From Azoarcus sp. TTM-91 (lineage in GTDB: Bacteria; Pseudomonadota; Gammaproteobacteria; Burkholderiales; Rhodocyclaceae), in assembly GCF_012911025.1 (NCBI RefSeq), contig NZ_WUEI01000002.1, positions 81,683-145,682 on the forward strand: a stretch of 64,000 bases of DNA. Direction: 5' to 3'. Shown here piece by piece: positions 8,396 to 16,851 of the stretch; within the stretch, counting starts at the first letter, position 1, and each line of letters begins with the position of its first letter. Under the pieces are notes generated by a model, which made no database searches, was not told the DNA's origin, and saw only the letters and a program-made list of their open reading frames with translations. Made by a program: the position numbers and the translations under genes.

Positions 8396-9633
8396 ACTCT
8401 CCGCCGCCTGCCGCCACCAGCAACGCCCATCCGCCCTGCCTGGTGCTGGGCATCGAAAGCCAGATCGGCGTCGCCGTGGTGCGCGAGCTCGGCCAGGCCG
8501 GCGTGCGCGTCATCGGCCTCGCCAGCCGGCCGAACTCGGTGGGGCTGTCCTCCCGCTACCTGGAGCGCGGCATCGTCGTCGGGCCGAAGCGGGATGCGCA
8601 GCTGATAGCCACCCTGCACCGCCTCGGCGAGGAGCTGGGTGACGCGGTGCTGCTGGCCGTCTCCGAGGCCGACCTCAGCTGGCTGATTGCCCACCGCGAC
8701 CAGCTCGGCCGCATCCGCGCCATCGCGCCGCCGGAAGACGCCTTCCGCCGCGTGCTGGACAAGCGGCTGACGCTGGAAACCGCCGCCGGCCTGGGCCTGC
8801 GGGTACCCCGCGGCTTCTCCGCCGCCACGCTGGACGAATGGCATGCGGCCGCAGCCCAGGTGCGCTACCCGGCGGTGGTGAAGTGGGCCGACCCGATCAC
8901 CGCCATCCCGGTACTGCGCGCCCATGGCATCGCCTGGGAGAAGCTGGAGTACGCGCGGGATGAAGCCGCGCTGCGGCGCATCGGCGAGCGCTTCCAGGCC
9001 GCCGGCATCTGGCCGCTGATCCAGGAATACTGCCCCGGCCGTGGCCTGGGCCAGTTCTTCTACCTGCACAAGGGCGAGGTGTTGCGCCGCTTCCAGCATC
9101 TGCGCATCGCCGAGTGGCCGCCCGAAGGCGGCTTCTCCAGCGTGTGCGACGCGGTGCCACTATCGCGCCACCGGGAATTGCAGGAGCAATCCATCGCGCT
9201 GCTGAAGGCCATAGGCTGGGAAGGCTGCGCGATGGTGGAGTACCGGCTGGACGAAGCCACCGGCGACGCGGTGCTGATGGAAATCAACGGCCGTTTCTGG
9301 GGCAGCTTCCCGCTGGCGGTGCATGCCGGTGCCGGCTTCGCCCTGCTGGCCTACCAGGTGCAAGGCTGCGGCGTGGTCCCGGCGCTGCCGGCGGTACGGG
9401 AAGATCTACGCTGCCGCATGGTGAGCACCGAGGTGAAGCGGCTGGTGAGGCTGCTGCTGCAACCCGGCCGCATCGCCGACCCCTTCTTCCGCCGTCAGCC
9501 GCTGCAGGAAGTGCGGCGATTCTTCACCGACTTCCTGCGCCCGCGGGTGCGCTACTACCTGTGGCGCAGCGACGACGCAGGCCCCTTCTTCGCCGACCTG
9601 CGCAACTACGCGCTACGCCTGCTGCGGCGCTGA
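8392..9633 (+). CDS. ATP-grasp domain carboxylate-amine ligase-like protein
   Basis: 413 residues; the ATG at 8392 overlaps the deacetylase stop (ATGA). An N-terminal Rossmann-like pre-ATP-grasp domain (LVLGIESQIGVAVVREL) is followed by the ATP-grasp fold: a lysine block in YPAVVKWADP near residue 163, the LIQEYCPGRG strand near residue 210 and the magnesium-binding MEINGRFWGS near residue 300. Members form acyl-phosphate intermediates and ligate an amine to a carboxylate. Next to an asparagine-synthetase-like gene and sugar modification genes, it may couple an amino compound to a uronic acid or glycan; that is inference. The 3' end overlaps the convergent O-ligase gene by 21 bp, with no terminator seen. 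Confidence 0.8.
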   Translation: MNSPPPAATSNAHPPCLVLGIESQIGVAVVRELGQAGVRVIGLASRPNSVGLSSRYLERGIVVGPKRDAQLIATLHRLGEELGDAVLLAVSEADLSWLIAHRDQLGRIRAIAPPEDAFRRVLDKRLTLETAAGLGLRVPRGFSAATLDEWHAAAAQVRYPAVVKWADPITAIPVLRAHGIAWEKLEYARDEAALRRIGERFQAAGIWPLIQEYCPGRGLGQFFYLHKGEVLRRFQHLRIAEWPPEGGFSSVCDAVPLSRHRELQEQSIALLKAIGWEGCAMVEYRLDEATGDAVLMEINGRFWGSFPLAVHAGAGFALLAYQVQGCGVVPALPAVREDLRCRMVSTEVKRLVRLLLQPGRIADPFFRRQPLQEVRRFFTDFLRPRVRYYLWRSDDAGPFFADLRNYALRLLRR

Positions 9634-10956
9634 ACGCGGGTCGCCAGGCCGCGGCAGGCGGTCGCCGAAGAACAGCTTCACCCCGAACAGCGTACGCATC
9701 TTGGGCGGCGGCGGCTCCCGCTCCCAGGCCTTGGTCGCCACCCAGTAGCGGGCGGCCGCCACCAGCGCCATCAGGTTGTAGGGGAAATCGAAGTAGGACA
9801 GGCTGAGGAAGGTGCCCCCCACCAGGAAGCCGATGATGGACACCTCGGCCATCGCCCCCAGCTGCACGCACCAGGCCGCCTCCGGATGGCCGGCGGCGTT
9901 CTTGCGCAGCCAGCGGGCACTGTGCAGCGTCGCCAGCCACAAGGAGACGTAGATGAAGAGGCCGGGGAAGCCGTGCTCGGCCAGCATCGAGAAGTAGATG
10001 CTGTGCGCCGCCACCAGGTGTTCCGGATCCGGCGCGTAGAGGCCGAAGGTGAGCGGCGTGTAGGCGCGGAAACCGGCGCCGAAGAAATTGTCCCTCGCCA
10101 GGTTGAAGGCCATCCACCAGGCGTTGATCCGGCCCATGGCGGACTGATCCTGCTCGTAGGTCTGCATGGTGTGCATTCGCGCCCACCACTCCTCCGGCAT
10201 CATCATCAGCACCCCGACGGCCACCATGATCAGCACGACGCCGGTGGCAGCCTTGTTCTTGCCGCGCCACCACAGCAGCAGCGCCATGGCGGTGATCGCC
10301 AGCAACGCGCCGCGGGAATGGGAGCCGATGGCGGAGGCGGCGCACAGCACCATCGCCAGCGTCATCGCCCGCCGCGGCCACTTGCCCTCCAGCGTGGTCT
10401 GCAGGAAGCGCAGCAGCGGGATGCTCATGATCAGCGCCACCGCCAGGTGGTTGTTGTCCCAGATGTAGGAGCCGTAAGGCCCCCAGACACGGAAGCTGCC
10501 TCCGGTGGCGATGGTGAAGAGGCCGCCCTTGATGCCGTAGAAGGCCAGCGACAGCACGAACACCCAGCAGAACAGGATCATTTCGCGCTTGGTGCGCACC
10601 AGCATCAGCGCGACCAGCACCATGACGTCGATCTTCATCACCTTTTCGAGCTGGGTGGTGCTGCCTATCGGATCGAAGGCGAAGATGGTGGTCAGCACCA
10701 TCCACAGCATCAGCAGCAGCATGATGCGCGGCGGGGTGTTGATGAAGGGCTGGCGCTTCTCCCGCGTCATCATCAGGCCGACCAGGGTGCAGGCGCCGAT
10801 CAGCATGGCGATGGGCATTTCGCGCGCGAAGCCGTAGGCCAGCCGGTGCGGGTTCATGATGCTGACCCAGGTCCACAGCAGGATGCCGACGTAGGGGTGG
10901 CGCAGCGCGATCACCGAGCCCGGCACCACGATCAGCATCAGCAGTATGTCGCGCAT
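9613..10956 (-). CDS. Putative O-glycosylation / O-antigen ligase, exosortase A-associated
   Basis: 447 residues with about ten hydrophobic segments and one long periplasmic loop in the C-terminal half, the layout of WaaL/Wzy-type polymerases and ligases. The N-terminus MRDILLMLIVVPGSVIALRH and the WTWVSIMNPHRLAYGFA block match the exosortase A-associated O-ligase family (recalled as TIGR03097). An in-frame extension to 11133 exists, but it would run into the neighbouring glycosyltransferase, and ATG 10956 gives the family-like start. It is the last gene of the XrtA operon. It probably polymerises or transfers the lipid-linked glycan in the periplasm, possibly onto PEP-CTERM proteins; the acceptor is not known. 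Confidence 0.8.
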   Translation of the reverse strand: MRDILLMLIVVPGSVIALRHPYVGILLWTWVSIMNPHRLAYGFAREMPIAMLIGACTLVGLMMTREKRQPFINTPPRIMLLLMLWMVLTTIFAFDPIGSTTQLEKVMKIDVMVLVALMLVRTKREMILFCWVFVLSLAFYGIKGGLFTIATGGSFRVWGPYGSYIWDNNHLAVALIMSIPLLRFLQTTLEGKWPRRAMTLAMVLCAASAIGSHSRGALLAITAMALLLWWRGKNKAATGVVLIMVAVGVLMMMPEEWWARMHTMQTYEQDQSAMGRINAWWMAFNLARDNFFGAGFRAYTPLTFGLYAPDPEHLVAAHSIYFSMLAEHGFPGLFIYVSLWLATLHSARWLRKNAAGHPEAAWCVQLGAMAEVSIIGFLVGGTFLSLSYFDFPYNLMALVAAARYWVATKAWEREPPPPKMRTLFGVKLFFGDRLPRPGDPRSAPQQA

Positions 10957-10975
10957 CGCGGGTACTCGCTTCGGT

Positions 10976-12172
10976 TCAGGCCAGGCAGGTGGCGTAGGCG
11001 GCCTGGTAGGCGGCCACGCTGCGGCGCCAGGTGCGCTCGCTCTCGACGAAGCGGCGGCCGGCGGCGCGCAGCTCCGGCCAGGCGGTCTGGCGCTGCAGCG
11101 CGTCCAGCACCGCCGCGGCCAGCGCCTCGGCACTGCCGGCGCGGAACAGCAGACCGGTGTCGCCGTGGCGGATCAGTTCTTTGTGGCCGCCGACGTCGGA
11201 GGCGACGAAGATGCGCCCCTGCGCCATCGCTTCCAGCGGCTTCAGCGGCGTCACCAGCTCGGTGAGGCGCATGGAGTGGCGCGGATAGACCAGCAGGTCG
11301 ATGAGGTCGTAGTAGCGGCTGACCTCGGCATGCGGCACCCGGCCGGTGAAGATCACATGATCGGCCAGGCCGAGGCTGGCAGCCTGGGCCTTGAGGTTCG
11401 CCTCCTGCGGCCCGCCGCCGACCAGCAGCACCCGCAGGTCCGGCCGCGCCGCCACCAACGCCGGCAGCGCCGCCAGCAGCAGGTCCAGGCCTTCGTAGGC
11501 GTAGAAGGAGCCGACGAAGCCGATTACCGTCCGGCCTTCCAGGCCCAGCTTTTCCTTCAGCGCCGTATCCGGATCGCCGGAGAGCTGGAAGGACTCCACG
11601 TCCACCGCGTTCGGGATCACCGTCACCTTGCTGGCCGGGATGCCGCGGGCGACGATGTCCGCGCGCAGCCCTTCGCAGATGGTGAAGGCGTGGTCCACCC
11701 GCTTCAGCGCCCAGGTTTCCATCGCCCGTGTGAGCCGGTAGCGCAGGCTGCCTTCGCGGGTGGTGCCGTGATCCACCGCGGCGTCCTCCCAGAAGGCGCG
11801 GATCTCGTACACCACCGGGATGCCCAGGCTGCGGCCGGCGCGCAGCGCGGGAACGGCGTTCAGCACCGGCGAATGGGCATGGATCAGATCCGGCTTCAGC
11901 TCGCGCCCCAGCTCGGCAATGCGCGTCTCCAGGATGCGCATCAGCTGCAACTCCCCCACCACCGGCAGCGTGCTGGTCGGCCGCTCGGTGCAGCGATAGA
12001 AGCGCAGGCCATCCACCTCCTGCACCGGCTCGGCGACCTGGCCCTGCTTGGGCGAGGTGAGGTGGAAGGTTTCCCAGCCCAGCGCGCGCTGCTCGCGCAG
12101 GATGGCAGCGCTGCGGAAGGTATAGCCGCTGTGCAGCGGAATGGAATGATCGAATACGTGCAGGACTCGCAT
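10976..12172 (-). CDS. Glycosyltransferase, exosortase A-associated GT4 type
   Basis: 398 residues; the start MRVLHVFDHSIPLHSGYTFR and the following SAAILREQRALGWETFHLTS block are characteristic of the exosortase A system glycosyltransferase family (recalled as TIGR04063). A GT-B layout is evident, with GFVGSFYAYEGLDLLL in the middle and a donor-binding segment around SMRLTELVTPLKPLEAMAQG near residue 300. It lies 12 nt downstream of the amidotransferase gene and 19 nt upstream of the O-ligase, inside the XrtA operon. Sugar specificity cannot be inferred. Confidence 0.87.
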   Translation of the reverse strand: MRVLHVFDHSIPLHSGYTFRSAAILREQRALGWETFHLTSPKQGQVAEPVQEVDGLRFYRCTERPTSTLPVVGELQLMRILETRIAELGRELKPDLIHAHSPVLNAVPALRAGRSLGIPVVYEIRAFWEDAAVDHGTTREGSLRYRLTRAMETWALKRVDHAFTICEGLRADIVARGIPASKVTVIPNAVDVESFQLSGDPDTALKEKLGLEGRTVIGFVGSFYAYEGLDLLLAALPALVAARPDLRVLLVGGGPQEANLKAQAASLGLADHVIFTGRVPHAEVSRYYDLIDLLVYPRHSMRLTELVTPLKPLEAMAQGRIFVASDVGGHKELIRHGDTGLLFRAGSAEALAAAVLDALQRQTAWPELRAAGRRFVESERTWRRSVAAYQAAYATCLA

Positions 12173-12184
12173 GGGAATTCCGTA

Positions 12185-14101
12185 TCAGGCGGCGCGCCGG
12201 ACTTCGGCCGCCTGGCCGCTGTTGCGCAGGAAGGCTTCGAACATGACCAGCGACCACAGGCGCGCGCTGTAATCGCGGGCGCCGGACTGGTGGGCATCAA
12301 GCAGATGCTGCAGGTAACGGCGCTCGAAGAAACCGGTGGCGGCGAGCGTGTCGCCCAGCACCGCTTCGCGCACCCTGTCCTTCAGCGGACCGCGGAACCA
12401 GCGCGCCAGCGGCACGGCGAAGCCCATCTTGCGCCGGTAGAGCACGTCGTTCGGCAGCATGGGCTCCAGCGCCTTCTTGAACAGGAACTTGCCTTCGTTG
12501 CCCTTGATCTTGAGGCCGGAGGGCAGCGTCGCCAGCCATTCGACCAGTTCGTGGTCCATCAGCGGCTCGCGGGTTTCCAGCGAGTGGGCCATGCTGGCGC
12601 GGTCCACCTTGGTGTTGATGTCGTCCACCAGATAGGTCTTGGTGTCGATGTACTGCACCAGCGCCACCGGATCGTCGGTGCCGGCGCGCGCCGCGTGCTG
12701 CTGGAACACTTCGATGGCGCGGTAGCCGCCGAGGCTGTTGCGGAAGGAAGGCGTGAACAGCCGGCGGCGCATGTCGTCGTTCATGATGGCGACGGCGTGG
12801 AAATAGGCCTGCACCGAATCCCGCGCCAGCGCCTGGAAGGTGGTCTTGGCGCGGAACATCCGCGGCGCCCAGTCCGCCTTGGGGTAGAGCCGGCCGAGCA
12901 GGCCGAATACCGGCCGGCGCACCCCATGCGGCAACGCGCCGCGCAGGCGCTCCTCCATCGCATGCAGGCGGTAGCGGCGGTAGCCGGCGAAGCTCTCGTC
13001 GCCGCCATCGCCGGACAGGGCGACGGTGACGCGCTTGCGCGCCAGCTGGCAGACGCGCCAGGTGGGCATGGCGGAGCTGTCGGCGTAGGGCTCGTCGTAG
13101 AGCGCGGCCAGCTTGTCGAGCAGATCGAAGTCGTCCGACTTCACCGTCTCGACGTAGTGGTTGGTGCCATAGCGCTCGGCGACCATGCGCGCGTATTCGG
13201 ACTCGTTGAAAGCGGGGTCGTCGAAGGCGATGGAGCAGGTGTTGACCGGCGCATCCGACAGGCCGGCCATGGTCGCCACCACCGCGCTGGAGTCCACGCC
13301 GCCGGAGAGGAAGGCGCCCAGCGGCACCTCGGAAATCATGCGCAGCTTCACCGAGGCCCGCAGCCGCTCCACCAGCTCCTCGGTGGCGTCGGCCAGCGAC
13401 AGCTTGTTGTCCAGGGTAAAGCGCACATCCCAGTAGGAGCGCGGCGCCGGCATCGGCTGGCCGCGTACCAGCCGCAGGGTTTCGGCGGCGCCCAGCTTGC
13501 GCGCGCCGGTGTAGATGGTGCGCGGCTCCGGGATGTAGCCGTAGGCGAAGTAGTCCTCCACCGCCAGCGGATCGATCTCCCGCGCCAGCCCCGGATGCTG
13601 CATCAGCACCTTGAGCTCGGAGCCGAAGACAAAGGTGCCGTCGGGCAGCAGCGCGTAGTAGAGCGGCTTCACGCCCAGGCGGTCGCGGCCGAGGAAGAGG
13701 GTGTCCTGCTTGCGGTCCCACAGGGCGAAGGCGAACATGCCGCGGAAGCGCCGCACGCAATCCTCGCCCCAGGCCTCCCAGGCGTGCACGATCACCTCGG
13801 TGTCGCTGCGGGTATGGAAAACGTGGCCGAGGGCCTCCAGCTCGGGCACCAGTTCCTGGTAGTTGTAGATCTCGCCGTTGAACACCACCGCCACCGAGCC
13901 ATCCTCGTTGAACAGTGGCTGCTGGCCGGTGGAGAGGTCGATGATGGACAGGCGGCGGTGAGCCAGTGCCACCCCCGGCTCGAAATGAAAGCCGCCTTCG
14001 TCCGGGCCACGGTGGAACTGCACATCGTTCATCCGCTGCACCAGGGCGCGGTCGAACTCAGGTTTGTCGCGTAGATGGAAAAGTCCGGCAATCCCGCACA
14101 T
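12185..14101 (-). CDS. Asparagine synthase / amidotransferase 1, exosortase A-associated
   Basis: 638 residues. Begins MCGIAGLFHL, so the class II glutaminase nucleophile Cys2 is present, followed by FHRGPDEGG and FNGEIYNYQEL of the glutamine pocket. The synthetase domain carries the pyrophosphate loop SGGVDSSAVV near residue 265 and SGDGGDESFAGYRRYR. An AAGGA ribosome site lies about 6 nt before the ATG. The family (recalled as XrtA-associated amidotransferase 1, TIGR03108) is a regular member of exosortase A loci and is thought to amidate a sugar acid of the polymer; its exact substrate is not established. It contrasts with the paralogue at 5002-6828, which lacks Cys2. Confidence 0.9.
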   Translation of the reverse strand: MCGIAGLFHLRDKPEFDRALVQRMNDVQFHRGPDEGGFHFEPGVALAHRRLSIIDLSTGQQPLFNEDGSVAVVFNGEIYNYQELVPELEALGHVFHTRSDTEVIVHAWEAWGEDCVRRFRGMFAFALWDRKQDTLFLGRDRLGVKPLYYALLPDGTFVFGSELKVLMQHPGLAREIDPLAVEDYFAYGYIPEPRTIYTGARKLGAAETLRLVRGQPMPAPRSYWDVRFTLDNKLSLADATEELVERLRASVKLRMISEVPLGAFLSGGVDSSAVVATMAGLSDAPVNTCSIAFDDPAFNESEYARMVAERYGTNHYVETVKSDDFDLLDKLAALYDEPYADSSAMPTWRVCQLARKRVTVALSGDGGDESFAGYRRYRLHAMEERLRGALPHGVRRPVFGLLGRLYPKADWAPRMFRAKTTFQALARDSVQAYFHAVAIMNDDMRRRLFTPSFRNSLGGYRAIEVFQQHAARAGTDDPVALVQYIDTKTYLVDDINTKVDRASMAHSLETREPLMDHELVEWLATLPSGLKIKGNEGKFLFKKALEPMLPNDVLYRRKMGFAVPLARWFRGPLKDRVREAVLGDTLAATGFFERRYLQHLLDAHQSGARDYSARLWSLVMFEAFLRNSGQAAEVRRAA

Positions 14102-14113
14102 GGAACATCCTTT

Positions 14114-15292
14114 CTATTGTTGAAGCACGGGCAGCGGATGCCCCGCATCGTCGAGCAGGCGCGCATAGAGGTCGGCGTAGCGGCCGACCATACCTTCCAG
14201 GCTGAAGCCCTCCTCCACCCGCCGCCGGCTGGCCAGCCCCTGCGACTTCGCCAGTGCCGGCTGCGTCACGTAGGCAGCCATGGCATCGGCCAGCGCCCGC
14301 GGATCGCTGGGCGGCACCAGCGCGCCGGTTTCGCCGGCAACGACCAGCTCGCCACTGCCACCGACATCGGTCGCCACCACCGGCAGGGCGCACGCCATGG
14401 CTTCGAGGATGGTGTTGGAGATGCCCTCGGCACGCGAGGGCAGCACGAAGACGTCCAGCTGGCGCATGAGATCGGCAACGTCGGAACGCTCGCCGGCCAG
14501 CCAGACCTGGCCACCGACGCCCAGCCGGGCGATCTCCGCCTCGACCGCGCCCCGCAGCGGACCATCGCCGACGATGGCCAGGCGCAGGTCCTGCCGCTGC
14601 GGGAAACGCGCCGCCAGCAGCCCGAAGGCGCGCACCAGGTTGAGCTGGTCCTTGACTTCCTGCAGGCGCCCCACCGTGCCGAAAACGAAATCGCGGCCGG
14701 CTGCGTAGGGGAAGCCGGCCGCCACCTCGCCATCATTGCCCCGAGGCCGGAAGCGCTGGGTATCCACCCCGTTGCAGATGCGGCTGGCTCGGGCCGCCGG
14801 CACGCCGATGCGGCCCTGCAAGTAGCTGGAGATGTGTCCGGACAGGGCGATGTAATGCGTGACAAAGGGGCGGTAAATGCGCCGCAGGAACTGGAACTTG
14901 CGCCGGGTGCCGTCCGGGTCGCGCGCATCCCAGCCATGCTCGCCGTGAATGCGCACCGGCACGCCCGCGGCCCAGGCCGGCACCACCGTTTCCAGCGCGG
15001 CGAGGTTGCGGGTGTGCACCACCGCCGGCCGCAACTGCCGGAACAGCCGGAACAGCTGCGGATAGATCTGGAAGCCGTGGCCTGCCGGCTTGTGCAGCGA
15101 GATGAACGTCACATCCGCCCGCGTCACCCGGGCGCAGAAGGCGGGATCACACTCGCTCAGCGCCACCACCGTGTGGCGGAAACGGCCGTGGTCCATGTGA
15201 TTGAGCAGATTCACCACGCCGTTCTCCAGCCCGCCGACGCGGAAACCGTAGACGACGTGCACCACCAGCGGACGCGAATCCTGCAGCCTCAC
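14114..15292 (-). CDS. Glycosyltransferase, PEP-CTERM/XrtA system (stp2 type)
   Basis: 392 residues from a GTG start at 15292 that overlaps the xrtA stop codon (GTGA). The N-terminus VVHVVYGFRVGGLENGVVNL and the C-terminal donor site FVLPSRAEGISNTILEAMAC are those of the exosortase-associated sugar transferase usually called stp2 (recalled as TIGR03088). The GT-B fold with EX7E-type segment ends in a basic, membrane-proximal tail. Position directly after xrtA is the usual gene order in such loci. The sugar transferred is unknown. Confidence 0.9.
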   Translation of the reverse strand: MRLQDSRPLVVHVVYGFRVGGLENGVVNLLNHMDHGRFRHTVVALSECDPAFCARVTRADVTFISLHKPAGHGFQIYPQLFRLFRQLRPAVVHTRNLAALETVVPAWAAGVPVRIHGEHGWDARDPDGTRRKFQFLRRIYRPFVTHYIALSGHISSYLQGRIGVPAARASRICNGVDTQRFRPRGNDGEVAAGFPYAAGRDFVFGTVGRLQEVKDQLNLVRAFGLLAARFPQRQDLRLAIVGDGPLRGAVEAEIARLGVGGQVWLAGERSDVADLMRQLDVFVLPSRAEGISNTILEAMACALPVVATDVGGSGELVVAGETGALVPPSDPRALADAMAAYVTQPALAKSQGLASRRRVEEGFSLEGMVGRYADLYARLLDDAGHPLPVLQQ

Positions 15293-16851
15293 CGGGGAAT
15301 CTCCACCGCGTCCAGGCTGCGCTCGAGCGCGGGCCGATGCGCCTCGATGAAGGCCAGCGCCCGCTTGCGTGCCAACTCCGGCGCTTCCGTCGCATTCACC
15401 AGCACCACGACCACAGCCGAATCGTCCGGCCGGCCGAAGCTGCGGTCCAGCGCCAGGAAAGCCTTGGCGAGGTAATCGCTGGTTACCACCCGCTCGTCCA
15501 TCCGGTACCAGTGCCAGGCATCCAACCGCAACACCCCATTGGTGATCTGCCCGTGATTGGCCTTGCCGCCCTGCGGCAGTTCGGCAACGTCACTCCTGAG
15601 GATGCGCCAGCCCGGCCGATCCGCTCCGAGCAGGCCGTTGCCCCAGGTCACCATCTCGTGCCCACGCTGCTGGCGTGCGTAATAGGCCACATACAGCAAC
15701 ACATCACCGCCGTCCTCGCCCCGGTATATCGCCGACGCCTCGCCGCGCTGGCCGTGATAGCTGGGCGTGAACACCGGCTGCTCAGCCGGCATCCGCTGCC
15801 AACCGGGCGCAGCCTCCGGCAGTTCCAGCGCCACCGAGAATGCCGGCACCGGCGCCTCCAGGCTGCGCAGCAGCAACGGAAAGGCTGCAGTGATCGCCAG
15901 GAAAGGCAGGCAGGCCAGCCAGTAGCGCGCCGCCTGCGGCGCCGGCATGACTGTGGCGACGGCCGGCGCCGCCAGCTCTTCCTCCCGCCAGTAGCTGCCG
16001 ATCCAGAACATCAGGAAGACGACGATGCCGAAGAACACCCAGCCATAGACGATGTGGATGAAACCCTCGACCGCCTCGTTGCCGAACAGGTAACCCACCA
16101 TCACTGTGATGTAGGCGCGCACCCAGTTCGCCACGATGGGCACCACCAGCGCCACGCCCATGAAGGCCAGGCGCCGGGACAAGCGGTTGTAGTTCAGATA
16201 GGCGTACAGCGCCCCGACCATGAGCGAGGCGATCAGGTAACGCACCCCGCTGCAGGCCTCCACCACCGACCAGCGACCATTGGGGATGACGAAGTACAGC
16301 CCTTCCTGATAGACCGGGATGCCGGAAAGCCGCAGCGCCGCGACGGCGAAATCCGCGGTGTGCTGCATCATCACCGGCAGCAGGAACTCGCCGATGGGCA
16401 CGCCGAAGAACAGGAAGGCGAGCGGAAACAGCAACAGGGCGGCGAGCCGGCGCCCCAGCATGACCACGCAGCCGGTCACCACCATGGCGACGAACATGAA
16501 GTGCGCCGCGCCGGCCACGCTGCCAAGCTCGGCAATCAACCAACCCAGCCCCAGCGGCAAGGCGAGCAAGCCCGTCGCGGCCCAGGCGCTGGGCCTGGAG
16601 CCGGCGAGCCATTCCCGGCGGCGCCAGACCAGCCAGCCGAACACCGGTAACACGATCAAACCGTGGGCGAAGGTATCCGAACGCCACCAGATCCCGGCGA
16701 TCTCGGTCGCCGTCCCCCAGTACCAGGTGACCAGCCAGGCGAGCACGAAGGCGATGGCTCCAGCCACCCAGGCCAGCGAGCGGGAGGCCTCCGCACCAGT
16801 CAGCATCTGTTCATCCAGCGGAGGCAGCGGTATATCCCGTTTCATTGTCAT
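15289..16851 (-). CDS. xrtA: Exosortase A fused to an EpsI domain
   Basis: 520 residues. The first 290 form the eight-helix exosortase membrane domain with the cysteine-protease-like triad in view: C200 in VVEACSGVRYL, R245 in ANWVRAYITV and H266 in FIHIVYGW. From about residue 300 a periplasmic EpsI-like domain follows (TPSYHGQRGEASAIYR). Exosortase A is proposed to cut and transfer proteins with a PEP-CTERM tail, in association with exopolysaccharide synthesis. The start overlaps the stp1 stop (ATGA); a second in-frame ATG two codons downstream is possible. No PEP-CTERM substrate is encoded in this window, so its targets must be elsewhere. Confidence 0.95.
   Translation of the reverse strand: MTMKRDIPLPPLDEQMLTGAEASRSLAWVAGAIAFVLAWLVTWYWGTATEIAGIWWRSDTFAHGLIVLPVFGWLVWRRREWLAGSRPSAWAATGLLALPLGLGWLIAELGSVAGAAHFMFVAMVVTGCVVMLGRRLAALLLFPLAFLFFGVPIGEFLLPVMMQHTADFAVAALRLSGIPVYQEGLYFVIPNGRWSVVEACSGVRYLIASLMVGALYAYLNYNRLSRRLAFMGVALVVPIVANWVRAYITVMVGYLFGNEAVEGFIHIVYGWVFFGIVVFLMFWIGSYWREEELAAPAVATVMPAPQAARYWLACLPFLAITAAFPLLLRSLEAPVPAFSVALELPEAAPGWQRMPAEQPVFTPSYHGQRGEASAIYRGEDGGDVLLYVAYYARQQRGHEMVTWGNGLLGADRPGWRILRSDVAELPQGGKANHGQITNGVLRLDAWHWYRMDERVVTSDYLAKAFLALDRSFGRPDDSAVVVVLVNATEAPELARKRALAFIEAHRPALERSLDAVEIPR

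Noticed and set aside
10946..14074. A 1042-codon open frame on the + strand
   Set aside because: It is antisense to clear XrtA-locus genes and its Arg/His/Gln-rich composition is typical of a GC-rich shadow frame.
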